Of a stretch of DNA of 8,404 nucleotides, positions 1 through 5,759 are shown one piece after another (within the stretch, counting starts at the first letter, position 1; the number at the start of each line of letters is the position of its first letter). The translations under genes were made by a program, and so were the position numbers. The notes under the pieces are model-generated. The model did not search any database and was not told the DNA's origin. It saw only the letters and a program-made list of their open reading frames with translations. Source of the DNA: Methanoregulaceae archaeon UBA288 (lineage in GTDB: Archaea > Halobacteriota > Methanomicrobia > Methanomicrobiales > Methanospirillaceae); NCBI GenBank assembly GCA_002495225.1, contig DAEF01000079.1:1-8404 (forward strand), read 5' to 3'.

Positions 1-746
1 TTCGCGGTCCCGTCCATCTTGGTGATGATCACGCCGTCGATGGCGATCGCGTCGTGGAAGCGCCGCGCCTGCTCCTGGGCCTGCTGGCCCAGGGCCGCGT
101 CGATCACGAGCCAGCGGTGGGTCGCCTTCGAGAGCGTGTTGAGGTCGATGATCTCCTGGATCAGGTCCTCCTCGAGCCCGTGCCGCCCCTGGGTGTCGAT
201 GATCACGACCTCGGCCGTTCGGGCCTTTGCCAGCCCCTCGCGGACGACCCGCCGGGCGTCCTTCTCGTTCGGGTCGCCGATGCACGGGACGTTGATCTTC
301 TGGCAGAGGGTCGCGAGCTGCTGGAACGCGCCCGGCCGGAAGGTGTCGGCCCCGATCACGGCGACACGGAGGCCCTTCCGCTGGAAGAACCGCGCGAGCT
401 TCGCGGTCGTCGTGGTCTTGCCCGAGCCCTGGAGCCCGGCCATCAGGATCGTCTGCGGCCCGAGGGCCACCTCCGTCGGCGGGCCCATCAGGGCCACGAG
501 CTCCTGGTAGACGATCCGGAGCACGTGCTCGCGCACGCTCATGCCCTTCGCCGGCTCCTCCTCGAGCGCGCGGGTCTTGATCGTCTGCGACAGGCGCATC
601 ACGAGCTTGACGTTGACGTCGGCCTGGATCAGGGCGCGCTGGAGGTCCTTGACCAGTTCCTCGACCGCGGCGCGGTCCACGACGGTCTTGCCCGCGAGCT
701 TCTTCAGGGCGTCCTTGAGCGAGGTCCCGAGCCGGTCGAGCACCAT
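1..746 (-). CDS. ffh: Signal recognition particle 54 kDa protein (SRP54/Ffh), 3' end cut by window edge
   Basis: GTPase subunit of the signal recognition particle. It binds 7S RNA and signal peptides on nascent chains and docks on FtsY at the membrane. Only 248 residues are visible: the N domain (about 1-85, with the family-typical stretch ALIQADVNVKLV) and most of the G domain. The P-loop GLQGSGKTT is at residues 104-112, DTFRPGA at 134-140, the G3 motif as DTQGRH at 184-189, and TKMD (G4) at 242-245. The methionine-rich M domain lies beyond position 1. The ATG at 746-744 follows the ftsY stop by one base, and GGAGG in the last ftsY codons can serve as ribosome binding site, so the two genes are surely co-transcribed and probably coupled. 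The G3 motif is odd: most SRP GTPases have DTAGR. Identity is secure from the motifs and the ftsY neighbour. Confidence 0.97.
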   Translation of the reverse strand, partial: MVLDRLGTSLKDALKKLAGKTVVDRAAVEELVKDLQRALIQADVNVKLVMRLSQTIKTRALEEEPAKGMSVREHVLRIVYQELVALMGPPTEVALGPQTILMAGLQGSGKTTTTAKLARFFQRKGLRVAVIGADTFRPGAFQQLATLCQKINVPCIGDPNEKDARRVVREGLAKARTAEVVIIDTQGRHGLEEDLIQEIIDLNTLSKATHRWLVIDAALGQQAQEQARRFHDAIAIDGVIITKMDGTA

Positions 747-747
747 C

Positions 748-1989
748 TCAGGCCTCCGCCGTGCCGAGCAGGTCCGCGACCATCCCGGCCGGCGTGAACG
801 GCTGGAGGTCGTCGTAGCCCTGGCCCGTCCCCAGGAAGACGAGCGGCTTGCCGATCGTGTGCGCGATCGAGATCGCCGCCCCGCCCTTGGGGTCCATGTC
901 GGCCTTGGTCAGGACGATCCCGTCCGCGCCCACGGTCTTGTCGAACTCCTCGGCCCGGATCACCGCGTCGTTTCCGGCGATCGCCTCGTCCACGTAGAAG
1001 ACGAGGTCGGGCTTCATCACGCGCCGGATCTTGCCGAGCTGGTTCATCAGGTTCTGCTTGTTGTGGAATCGGCCGGCCGTGTCCGCGAGCACGACGTCGA
1101 GACCGTGGGCCTGCGCGTACTCGACCGCGTCATAGATGACGGCCGACGGGTCGCCGCCCTGCTTGTGCTGGATGACCCGGATGCCGAGCCGCTCCGCGTG
1201 GATGTCGATCTGCTCGATCGCGCCCGCGCGGAAGGTGTCGCCGGCCGCGATCACGACCGAGAACCCCTCCCGCTTCAGGTACGCGCCGACCTTCGCGACG
1301 GTCGTGGTCTTGCCGGTGCCGTTGACGCCCGTGAAGAGGATCCGGACGGGCCGCTCGTGGCCCCGGATGTACCCGGGCAGGTCGAAGCCCGCCCCGAGCA
1401 CCTCGAGCAGGGCGTCCCGGAGCGTTTCGGTCACGATCTCGTCGGGAGACTCGCGGAACTTCCGGTGCCGGCCCACGAGGTCGCGCCGGACATGGTCGAT
1501 GATCTCCTCGGTCACGGGCAGGGCCACGTCGCTCTCGAGCAGGACGATCTCGAGCTCGTCGAGCACCTCGCGCACGTCGTCCTCTTTCAGGATCAGCTCG
1601 CGCTCGGTCACGAGCACCTTCAGTTTCGTGAAGATCCCGGTCTTCTGCGCGCCCTCGACGTCCGTTACAGGGAGTGCAGGTTCTGGCGCCGGCGGTTCTG
1701 CAGGGGCCGGCTCGTCCGGCTGCCCGGCCTTCGAGCGGCGGAAGAACCCCGACAAGGTCCTTTTTTCCGGCTCCGGCACGGAGGGCCCGGGCGCGGCATC
1801 GGCGGGAGAAGAGGAGGGGGCCTCGTCGGGGGCCGCGTCCGCCGGTTCGGTCGGCGGAGAGACCGCCGCAGGGGCTTCGATCGGTGGGGTGACCTCGACC
1901 GGAGTCTCGATCTCCTCGGCGTTCTCGATGATCACGCCGCCGAGCCGCGACTTGACCCCTGCCAGCTTTCCCTTGAGCCCCTCGAACAT
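748..1989 (-). CDS. ftsY: Signal recognition particle receptor FtsY
   Basis: SRP receptor GTPase. It pairs with SRP54 at the membrane, and mutual GTP hydrolysis releases the ribosome to the Sec channel. The protein has 413 residues. A short amphipathic N-terminus (1-20) is followed by a Pro/Ala/Glu-rich, probably disordered linker (about 29-110), then the N domain (about 115-205) and the G domain. Motifs: GVNGTGKTT at 221-229, DTFRAGA at 251-257, DTAGR at 303-307, TKAD at 361-364, and the FtsY-type closing element GTGQGYDDL at 387-395. That last element and the acidic/proline linker separate it from Ffh. The ATG lies 3 bases after the pfdA stop with no clear Shine-Dalgarno sequence, so translation may depend on coupling. 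The stop is one base from the ffh start. The linker length may vary between relatives; the NG core is complete and all motifs are intact. Confidence 0.97.
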   Translation of the reverse strand: MFEGLKGKLAGVKSRLGGVIIENAEEIETPVEVTPPIEAPAAVSPPTEPADAAPDEAPSSSPADAAPGPSVPEPEKRTLSGFFRRSKAGQPDEPAPAEPPAPEPALPVTDVEGAQKTGIFTKLKVLVTERELILKEDDVREVLDELEIVLLESDVALPVTEEIIDHVRRDLVGRHRKFRESPDEIVTETLRDALLEVLGAGFDLPGYIRGHERPVRILFTGVNGTGKTTTVAKVGAYLKREGFSVVIAAGDTFRAGAIEQIDIHAERLGIRVIQHKQGGDPSAVIYDAVEYAQAHGLDVVLADTAGRFHNKQNLMNQLGKIRRVMKPDLVFYVDEAIAGNDAVIRAEEFDKTVGADGIVLTKADMDPKGGAAISIAHTIGKPLVFLGTGQGYDDLQPFTPAGMVADLLGTAEA

Positions 1990-1992
1990 GGG

Positions 1993-2430
1993 TTATCCGG
2001 TCGGCGCCGGCGGGGCCTGCCCCTGCTGGACCGCCCTGTAGATCTGGTCGAGCCGGCGCGCCACCTCGTTCGCCTGCCCCTGGATCTTGCCGAAGGTCTC
2101 GGCGACCCGCTTTCCGGACGCCTCCATCTCGAGCATGCGGTCCTCGAGGAAGCTCTTCGCCTCGGCGTTCTGGCGCTCGACCACCACGTTCGCCCCGATG
2201 CTGAGCAGGACCTGGTCCGGCTCGAGCACCTTCACGCGGAGCGAGGCCCCTGCGCCCACCGGCAGCAGGACCGTCCCGTCCTCCGACGCGGCGAGGGTGG
2301 TCAGCGTCTCGGCGGCCGCGGCCGCCTCGGCCCGGCCGTTCTCGATCATCTGGAGCTGCTGCGAGAGCATCTCCATCTGCTGACCGTACTCGTTCAGATA
2401 GTGCTGGAGCACCTGGACTTCCCGCTCCAC
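1993..2430 (-). CDS. pfdA: Prefoldin alpha subunit
   Basis: Alpha subunit of the archaeal hexameric prefoldin (two alpha, four beta), a cytosolic holdase that captures unfolded nascent proteins with coiled-coil tentacles and hands them to the thermosome. The 145-residue protein shows the expected plan: an N-terminal coiled coil (EREVQVLQHYLNEYGQQ, roughly 1-45), a central beta-hairpin section (TVLLPVGAGASLRVKV and LLSIGANVVVER), and a C-terminal coiled coil (about 95-135) ending in a Pro/Ala tail. The GTG at 2430 is chosen because GGTGA at 2440-2436 stands 5 bases upstream. GTG at 2439 (148 aa) and TTG at 2463 (156 aa) are in-frame alternatives that would overlap rpl18a. With the chosen start, one base separates it from the rpl18a stop. 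The position between rpl18a and ftsY is common in euryarchaea. Confidence 0.9.
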   Translation of the reverse strand: MEREVQVLQHYLNEYGQQMEMLSQQLQMIENGRAEAAAAAETLTTLAASEDGTVLLPVGAGASLRVKVLEPDQVLLSIGANVVVERQNAEAKSFLEDRMLEMEASGKRVAETFGKIQGQANEVARRLDQIYRAVQQGQAPPAPTG

Positions 2431-2431
2431 C

Positions 2432-2620
2432 TTATTCACCACTGAGAGGCGTGATACCGTCAACCGTAATATACATTCTCTTCAAGCGGTGCCGGGAGCC
2501 GATCGCCGTCATGATTCGCTCCTCTGCCTGCGCCTCGTTCTGGGCGCTGACCGTCTTCGTGTACGGCCGCCATTCGTCGCCGCACCTGAAGGTGCCGCTG
2601 ACTTCGTACTGCTGCATCAT
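2432..2620 (-). CDS. rpl18a: Large-subunit ribosomal protein eL20 (L18Ae/LX family)
   Basis: Small archaeal large-subunit ribosomal protein of the LX/L18a family, 62 residues, rich in basic and aromatic residues (YEVSGTFRCGDEWRPYTKTV, then AEERIMTAIGSRHRLKR and MYITVDGI). In archaea this family is the single-domain counterpart of eukaryotic L18a, and 60-80 residues is normal. Two tandem ATGs start the frame (2620 and 2617). The first overlaps the eif6 TGA (2619-2617), and GAGG stands 4 or 7 bases upstream, so either could be used. The gene sits between eif6 and pfdA, its usual place in euryarchaea, which supports the call despite the short length. One cysteine is visible (Cys13); no zinc finger is expected or seen. 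Confidence 0.9.
   Translation of the reverse strand: MMQQYEVSGTFRCGDEWRPYTKTVSAQNEAQAEERIMTAIGSRHRLKRMYITVDGITPLSGE
2436..2440 (-). promoter_or_regulatory. Shine-Dalgarno site that decides the pfdA start
   Basis: The minus strand reads GGTGA here, complementary to the archaeal 16S rRNA 3' end, with a 5-base spacer to the GTG at 2430. No comparable site precedes the in-frame GTG at 2439 or the TTG at 2463. It lies in the last codons of rpl18a, so ribosomes ending rpl18a could re-initiate on pfdA. Confidence 0.5.
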
Positions 2621-3285
2621 ATACCCTCAACAAATCCGAATACGTCTGCGATCCGCCCGAGCTCGAACCCGCTCGTCTCGGCGCCGGCGATGAAACCGCG
2701 CGAGTTCACGAGCAGGGCCGTCCCGATGAGGCCCGATCCCATGTTGACGGAACCGGTCCCGATCGGCAGATCGGTCACGCTCTCGAGCCGGCCAATCTCC
2801 TTCGGCGTCGCCCGCGCGTGGACGAGGATGCCCCGGTTGGTCGCGCAACCGGCCATCCCGACGGTCTTGACGCCGCCAAGCGTGAGCCGGGTCACCTCGA
2901 CGCTGAGGTGGCTCTTGACCTCTTCGAGCACGTCGGGCTCCATCTCCGGGTGGACCGCCGCAAAGCGATCGTTCGCCAGGATCACGTTCCCCGCCGCGTT
3001 CATCGCCCCTTCGAGGCGATAGACCTCGCGGTAGTCCTCGAGAGCCCGGACCTCGTCGGGCGTCGCGAGGCCGCTCACGATGACGGCCCGGCTGTTGCCG
3101 GCAACAAGCGATCCGACGATCGAGCTCCCCTGGATCGTGGTCCGTACGAGGTCCACGTCGAGTGCCTTCCTGAGAGCCTCGCAGAACTCGTCGGGCACTT
3201 CGGGCGAGACGATCGCGATCTCCCCGAGGACCCGGCAGAAGATCCCGATGTGCGGGTCCCCGCTCAGGGCCGTCGTCCTCTCCAT
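2617..3285 (-). CDS. eif6: Translation initiation factor 6 (aIF6), ribosome anti-association factor
   Basis: aIF6 binds the large ribosomal subunit and keeps it from joining the small subunit too early; in eukaryotes eIF6 also acts in 60S maturation. The 222-residue length is right for the five-fold pentein repeat. Repeating segments are visible: IVGSLVAGNSRAVIVSG, AAGNVILANDRFAAVHPE, VGMAGCATNRGILVHA, NMGSGLIGTALLVNSRGFIAG, and the closing ETSGFELGRIADVFGF. The open frame extends upstream to 3486, but that part is out-of-frame rpl31e sequence. The ATG at 3285 is chosen because GGAGTGA lies directly before it and it starts 2 bases after the rpl31e stop. The 3' end overlaps the rpl18a start (ATGA type). 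Co-expression with eL31, eL39 and eL20 fits a role at the large subunit. Confidence 0.96.
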   Translation of the reverse strand: MERTTALSGDPHIGIFCRVLGEIAIVSPEVPDEFCEALRKALDVDLVRTTIQGSSIVGSLVAGNSRAVIVSGLATPDEVRALEDYREVYRLEGAMNAAGNVILANDRFAAVHPEMEPDVLEEVKSHLSVEVTRLTLGGVKTVGMAGCATNRGILVHARATPKEIGRLESVTDLPIGTGSVNMGSGLIGTALLVNSRGFIAGAETSGFELGRIADVFGFVEGI

Positions 3286-3287
3286 GT

Positions 3288-3551
3288 TCACTCCTTCGCG
3301 AGTTCGGCCTGGACTTCGCCGTCGTCGAACTTCATCGCGCGGACGCGGATCTTGCGCGGAGGCTTCTCCGAACCGCGCTCCCAGACCTTCTCGTTGATCG
3401 AGGCGTCGAGTTTGACCGTCTCGCTCTTCATGTGCCGCACGAGGAAGGACCGGATGTCCTTGATCGCCGTGTTGGCGCGGCGCCACCGGGGCGCACGCTT
3501 GGTGTCGCGGAGCGGGATCACGTAGATCTGCTCGTTCATCTTCTCGACCAT
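3288..3551 (-). CDS. rpl31e: Large-subunit ribosomal protein eL31
   Basis: Archaeal/eukaryotic ribosomal protein eL31, located near the peptide exit tunnel opening. The 87-residue protein carries the family core: EQIYVIPLRDTKRAPRWRRA near the N-terminus, ANTAIKDIRSFLVRHMKSE in the middle, then NEKVWERGSEKPPRKIRVRA and a short acidic tail. The frame opens at a GTG (3557) that overlaps the rpl39e stop. The ATG at 3551 is preferred because GGTG in the end of rpl39e is 5 bases upstream; ATG 3539, giving MNEQIYVIP, is also possible. It follows rpl39e and precedes eif6 by 2 bases. Length and basic composition are normal for the family. Confidence 0.95.
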   Translation of the reverse strand: MVEKMNEQIYVIPLRDTKRAPRWRRANTAIKDIRSFLVRHMKSETVKLDASINEKVWERGSEKPPRKIRVRAMKFDDGEVQAELAKE

Positions 3552-3553
3552 GA

Positions 3554-3706
3554 TCACACCTTCAGTGAGCTGCGCCGCCAGGCGCGCCGCTTCGGGTGGC
3601 TGACCACGTTGCGCTTGGTCCGAACCATCACCCAGGCCGGAACCCGGCGGTTCTGCTGCGTCGCCTTTCCGAGGCGAATCTTGAACCCTTTCGTTGATCT
3701 TGACAT
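3554..3706 (-). CDS. rpl39e: Large-subunit ribosomal protein eL39
   Basis: Very small, very basic ribosomal protein that lines the peptide exit tunnel. Fifty residues, starting MSRSTKGFKIRLGKATQQNR, with the family signature VPAWVMVRTKRNV and an arginine-rich C-terminus (HPKRRAWRRSSLKV). The length matches the family almost exactly. The open frame runs upstream to 3943, but that is shadow inside the PP-loop gene. The ATG at 3706 is fixed by the conserved N-terminus and by a strong GGAGG at 3718-3714 with a 7-base spacer. The gene starts 14 bases after the stop of the PP-loop gene, and its stop lies within a few bases of the rpl31e start. Confidence 0.96.
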   Translation of the reverse strand: MSRSTKGFKIRLGKATQQNRRVPAWVMVRTKRNVVSHPKRRAWRRSSLKV

Positions 3707-3713
3707 CTCTGTT

Positions 3714-3718
3714 CCTCC
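3714..3718 (-). promoter_or_regulatory. Strong Shine-Dalgarno site of rpl39e
   Basis: The minus strand reads GGAGG here, 7 bases before the ATG at 3706. It lies in the 14-base gap between the PP-loop gene and rpl39e. It fixes the start of a 50-codon gene that would otherwise look like a longer open frame. Confidence 0.7.
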
Positions 3719-3720
3719 AG

Positions 3721-4311
3721 TTAGCCCTTTCTCCCCCGAACCAGGGTCTGTTCGTGCGACGGGGGGAAGAGCGGGGTCGGGTCGATCCCGCGTTCCCGGA
3801 GCCCCGACCTCAGCTCGCGTTCGTAGTCGCCGTTCGGGATACGCCCGGTCTCGCCCCGCTCGACGACGAGGTACCGGGCGGCGAGCCGGTCCACCTCTGC
3901 CCGGGGGAACCCGAGCAGGGGGCGGACGTAGGCGCAACCGCACCGGCCCATCAGGGAGCGGGCCTCGTCCGGGCCGAGCATAGGCACCCGGTCATCGAAC
4001 CGGGTGCCGTCGGCCACGACGGGATACTCCCGGGCGAGCGATTCGAGCGCCCAGCGGTGCACGAGGTTGATCGCGTTGTTCGGATACCCGTCGGCGACGA
4101 TCCGGTCGAGGGCGGCGCCGAGGACCTCGTCGGGGAGGGTCTCCCTCCGCCACGCCAGCCCGAGGGCCGCGCCGGCCGATTCGACGGCATCCAGGTCTCG
4201 TCCCCCCGCCGAGGCGAAGGTGACGACCTCCACCTCGTAGTGCGTAGCGAGCAGGAGCGCAGCGAGCGCGGAGTCCTTGCCCCCGCTGAACAGCACTCCT
4301 GCCCTGGTCAT
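3721..4311 (-). CDS. PP-loop superfamily ATPase (N-type ATP pyrophosphatase), function unassigned
   Basis: The 196-residue protein opens with the PP-loop SGGKDS at residues 9-14, right after the first beta strand. This is the ATP-binding mark of enzymes that adenylate a substrate before adding nitrogen or sulfur (tRNA thiolases, TilS, GMP synthase, diphthamide synthase Dph6, QueC). A second likely active-site segment is VVADGTRFDDRVP at 98-110, like the A-D-G-T-x loop of tRNA sulfurtransferase relatives. Two cysteines in C-G-C (124 and 126) follow, with a basic C-terminus. I do not see the C-terminal EGGE-type motif expected of Dph6, so that name is not supported. It resembles the archaeal PP-loop group I recall as COG1365/DUF7411, from memory only. 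The start overlaps the pdcd5 stop as ATGA, so it is coupled to a ribosomal operon. A tRNA or rRNA modification role is inference. Confidence 0.8.
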   Translation of the reverse strand: MTRAGVLFSGGKDSALAALLLATHYEVEVVTFASAGGRDLDAVESAGAALGLAWRRETLPDEVLGAALDRIVADGYPNNAINLVHRWALESLAREYPVVADGTRFDDRVPMLGPDEARSLMGRCGCAYVRPLLGFPRAEVDRLAARYLVVERGETGRIPNGDYERELRSGLRERGIDPTPLFPPSHEQTLVRGRKG

Positions 4312-4637
4312 TTGCGGACGATATTGAAGTCCCGCTTGGCCGGGACCAGTTGCGCAAGGAGCCCTTTGAGCTGCTCGTCCGTGATCTTCTGCCGGATGCG
4401 CCCCTGGCGCGCGAGCATGATCAGCTGCTGCTCGACGCCTGCCGCGAACTCGGGGCGGGTCAGCCGGATCGTATTGAGCCGTTCCCGGGCCTCGGGCTCG
4501 AGGATCTCCATGAGCGCCATCTGCACCGCGGTGCGGGCCCGTTCGCGCTCCTCCTCGGCGATCTGCTGGTCCATCGCCTGGCTCTGGAGCTCGGCCGCCC
4601 GCCGCCGTCGAATCTCCGCGAGCTCGTCGTCCGCCAT
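4308..4637 (-). CDS. PDCD5-family DNA-binding protein
   Basis: Member of the archaeal/eukaryotic PDCD5 (TFAR19) family: small, very helical proteins. The archaeal ones are annotated as DNA-binding, but the cellular role is poorly known. The 109 residues start with a charged helix (MADDELAEIRRRRAAELQ), continue with a Gln/Glu-rich helix, and carry the family core MEILEPEARERLNTIRLTRP at about 43-62, followed by AAGVEQQLIMLARQGRI and the C-terminal KITDEQLKGLLAQL, ending in a basic tail. The ATG at 4637 has GGAGG at 4647-4643 with a 5-base spacer. It begins 16 bases after rps19e, a pairing that is conserved in archaea and suggests a ribosome-linked role. The stop overlaps the next start as ATGA. 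Confidence 0.93.
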   Translation of the reverse strand: MADDELAEIRRRRAAELQSQAMDQQIAEEERERARTAVQMALMEILEPEARERLNTIRLTRPEFAAGVEQQLIMLARQGRIRQKITDEQLKGLLAQLVPAKRDFNIVRK

Positions 4638-4653
4638 AGAGGCCTCCGGCGTG

Positions 4654-5091
4654 TTACGCGTCCTGCGGGGGCGCGGTCGTCTTCAATTCGTGAGCGATCC
4701 CGTCCAGGAAGGACATGCCCGCCGGTGAGACGGTGCGGCCGCCCTCCTTCCGCTTCAGGATGAGCCCGGCCGCTTCGAGCTGCTGGAGCTGCTCGCGGAT
4801 CACGGACCCGGATCCCTTCCGGAAGGCGTTCGGCTTCGCGCCGCGGTTCTTGCGTCCACCGTAGAATGTGCGCATGCGCTGGACTCCGACCGGGCCGTCG
4901 ATGTAGACCCGGCGGAGGACCGCGGCCGCCCGCGTGAACCACCAGTCGGGGTCTTCAGGGGGCATCTCTTTGTGCACACCGGTCTTGGCGAACTCCGCCC
5001 ACGCGGGCGGTGCCAGCTCCGGCCGGCCCTTCAGTTCCGTCGCGACGCGCGGGATCAGCTGGTCTGCCGGAACGTCATATACTGTTGTCAT
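4654..5091 (-). CDS. rps19e: Small-subunit ribosomal protein eS19
   Basis: Archaeal/eukaryotic small-subunit protein eS19, of the small-subunit head and needed in eukaryotes for pre-18S processing. The 145-residue length is typical. Family features: MTTVYDVPADQLIPRVATEL at the start, an aromatic helix DPDWWFTRAAAVLRRVYI (about 48-65), the hallmark MRTFYGGRKNRGAKPNAF (about 73-90), and the helix GSVIREQLQQLEAAGLI. The ATG at 5091 has GAGGAG just upstream with a 5-base spacer. This is the first gene of the downstream run: a BRE/TATA element lies 60-75 bases upstream, so the whole ribosomal/SRP operon probably starts here. No zinc finger is present. Confidence 0.96.
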   Translation of the reverse strand: MTTVYDVPADQLIPRVATELKGRPELAPPAWAEFAKTGVHKEMPPEDPDWWFTRAAAVLRRVYIDGPVGVQRMRTFYGGRKNRGAKPNAFRKGSGSVIREQLQQLEAAGLILKRKEGGRTVSPAGMSFLDGIAHELKTTAPPQDA

Positions 5092-5151
5092 CTGGTCTCC
5101 TCACTGTCAACACGTCTGCACGCAACAGTCTTTACGTATTTGCGGGGAGGG

Positions 5152-5168
5152 TTTTTATGCATTTCGAG
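5152..5168 (-). promoter_or_regulatory. BRE/TATA promoter of the rps19e-ffh operon
   Basis: On the minus strand this reads GGCTCGAAATGCATAAAAAC: a purine-rich B recognition element (CGAAA) directly followed by an A/T-rich TATA-like box (TGCATAAAAA). It stands out against the GC-rich surroundings. With the usual archaeal spacing of about 25 bases, transcription would start near 5127, giving a 5' leader of about 35 nt that carries the GAGGAG ribosome binding site. It lies in the only long gap (87 bp) between yhbY and ffh. Confidence 0.7.
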
Positions 5169-5178
5169 CCGGGCACCC

Positions 5179-5412
5179 TCATCGCCGTCGTTCCCGGAGC
5201 ACGAGCGTGTGCCCACGGACCTCAACGAGCTCTGTCCCGCTCGCCTCCGCGATCGCCTGGGGGTCCACCTCGGTGTGACCGAGCCACTTGACCTTGATCA
5301 CCTTTCGATCCTTCACCTGGCGGACGATCTCCTCGATCATCGCGTCGGTGATTCCCCGCTTGCCGATCCAGCAGGTCGGCTTCAGGTCCTGCATCCGATT
5401 CCCGTCGTTCAT
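5179..5412 (-). CDS. yhbY: YhbY-like CRM-domain RNA-binding protein (ribosome assembly)
   Basis: Single-domain CRM (YhbY) protein. Bacterial YhbY associates with pre-50S particles; the archaeal ones are assumed to act in ribosome assembly. The signature is clear: LKPTCWIGKRGITDAMIEEI, where the family GKxG loop is GKRG, then KDRKVIKVKWLG and a C-terminal EVRGHTLVLRERRR strand with basic end. It is about 77 residues from the ATG at 5412. ATG 5394 (MQDLKP...) fits the conserved part best, and ATG 5427 gives 82 residues. None has a good Shine-Dalgarno sequence, so coupling to rnp4 is likely. The 5412 start would make an ATGA overlap with an rnp4 stop if rnp4 has lost one base (see that entry). 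Third codon positions are strongly G/C in this frame, confirming it as the real one across the overlap. Confidence 0.88.
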   Translation of the reverse strand: MNDGNRMQDLKPTCWIGKRGITDAMIEEIVRQVKDRKVIKVKWLGHTEVDPQAIAEASGTELVEVRGHTLVLRERRR

Positions 5413-5722
5413 GCCGTCCCGTTCCATAGCGCATGCGGTTGCCGCAGACCAGGCAGGTCACGGTCACGTGGCCGTCCCTGACCCGGACGCGGGCGTTCGT
5501 CCCGAACCTGAGGTAGGCGTGGCACTCGTGGCAGAAGGAGCGGCGCTGCTTTCGCTCGAGCCGGAGCCGCTGGCGCATCGCGATCGCCCGTGCCACCGCG
5601 ACGCACCGATCGCTCAGAGCGGGTTCGGTCGCCGAGAAACGTTCCGCGGTCTCGAAGAGATGGTCAATCCGCTCCGCTGCGATCCGTCTGGTCTGCCGCT
5701 GCTGGTTCCCTTTCGCCTTCAT
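5222..5722 (-). CDS. rnp4: RNase P protein component 4 (Rpr2/RNP4), frame runs on past the expected end
   Basis: Archaeal Rpr2/Rpp21 subunit of RNase P, which with RNase P RNA trims the 5' leader of pre-tRNAs. Starting from ATG 5722, residues 1-100 show the family: basic N-terminus (KAKGNQQRQTRRIAAERID), helical SDRCVAVARAIAMRQRLRL, and a zinc ribbon with Cys64-x2-Cys67 (CHEC) and Cys90-x2-Cys93 (CLVC), ending in GNRMRYG. Relatives stop just after this point, but here the frame stays open to a TGA at 5222, adding about 66 Arg/Gly/Asp-rich residues antiparallel to nothing known and lying inside yhbY. Third positions lose their G/C bias right after Arg98. One extra G in the GGG at about 5417-5420 would give a TGA and an ATGA overlap with yhbY. 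The conserved gene is therefore about 5423-5722. An alternative start is ATG 5746, which adds 8 residues. Confidence 0.85.
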   Translation of the reverse strand: MKAKGNQQRQTRRIAAERIDHLFETAERFSATEPALSDRCVAVARAIAMRQRLRLERKQRRSFCHECHAYLRFGTNARVRVRDGHVTVTCLVCGNRMRYGTGRHERRESDAGPEADLLDRQAGNHRRDDRGDRPPGEGSKGDQGQVARSHRGGPPGDRGGERDRAR

Positions 5723-5759
5723 CGCTGCCGGTAGTCCAGTTCCCATGCGCCCTGCCGGC

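Noticed and set aside
541..2445. 634-codon open frame on the plus strand across ftsY and pfdA
   Set aside because: It is antisense to genes with intact family motifs. The translation is low-complexity, rich in Arg, Asp, Leu and His, as expected from the complement of GC-rich coding DNA, with no domain visible.
3286..3486. N-terminal extension of eif6 up to 3486
   Set aside because: It lies in rpl31e in another frame and does not look like aIF6. The ATG at 3285 has a GGAGTGA ribosome binding site and gives the normal family length.
3721..4311. Naming the PP-loop gene diphthine-ammonia ligase (Dph6)
   Set aside because: SGGKDS is shared by many PP-loop enzymes, and the C-terminal EGGE-type motif of Dph6 is not present; the protein is also somewhat short.
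3694..4728. 344-codon open frame on the plus strand over the PP-loop and pdcd5 genes
   Set aside because: Antisense to clear genes; the protein switches composition along its length and shows no recognisable fold.
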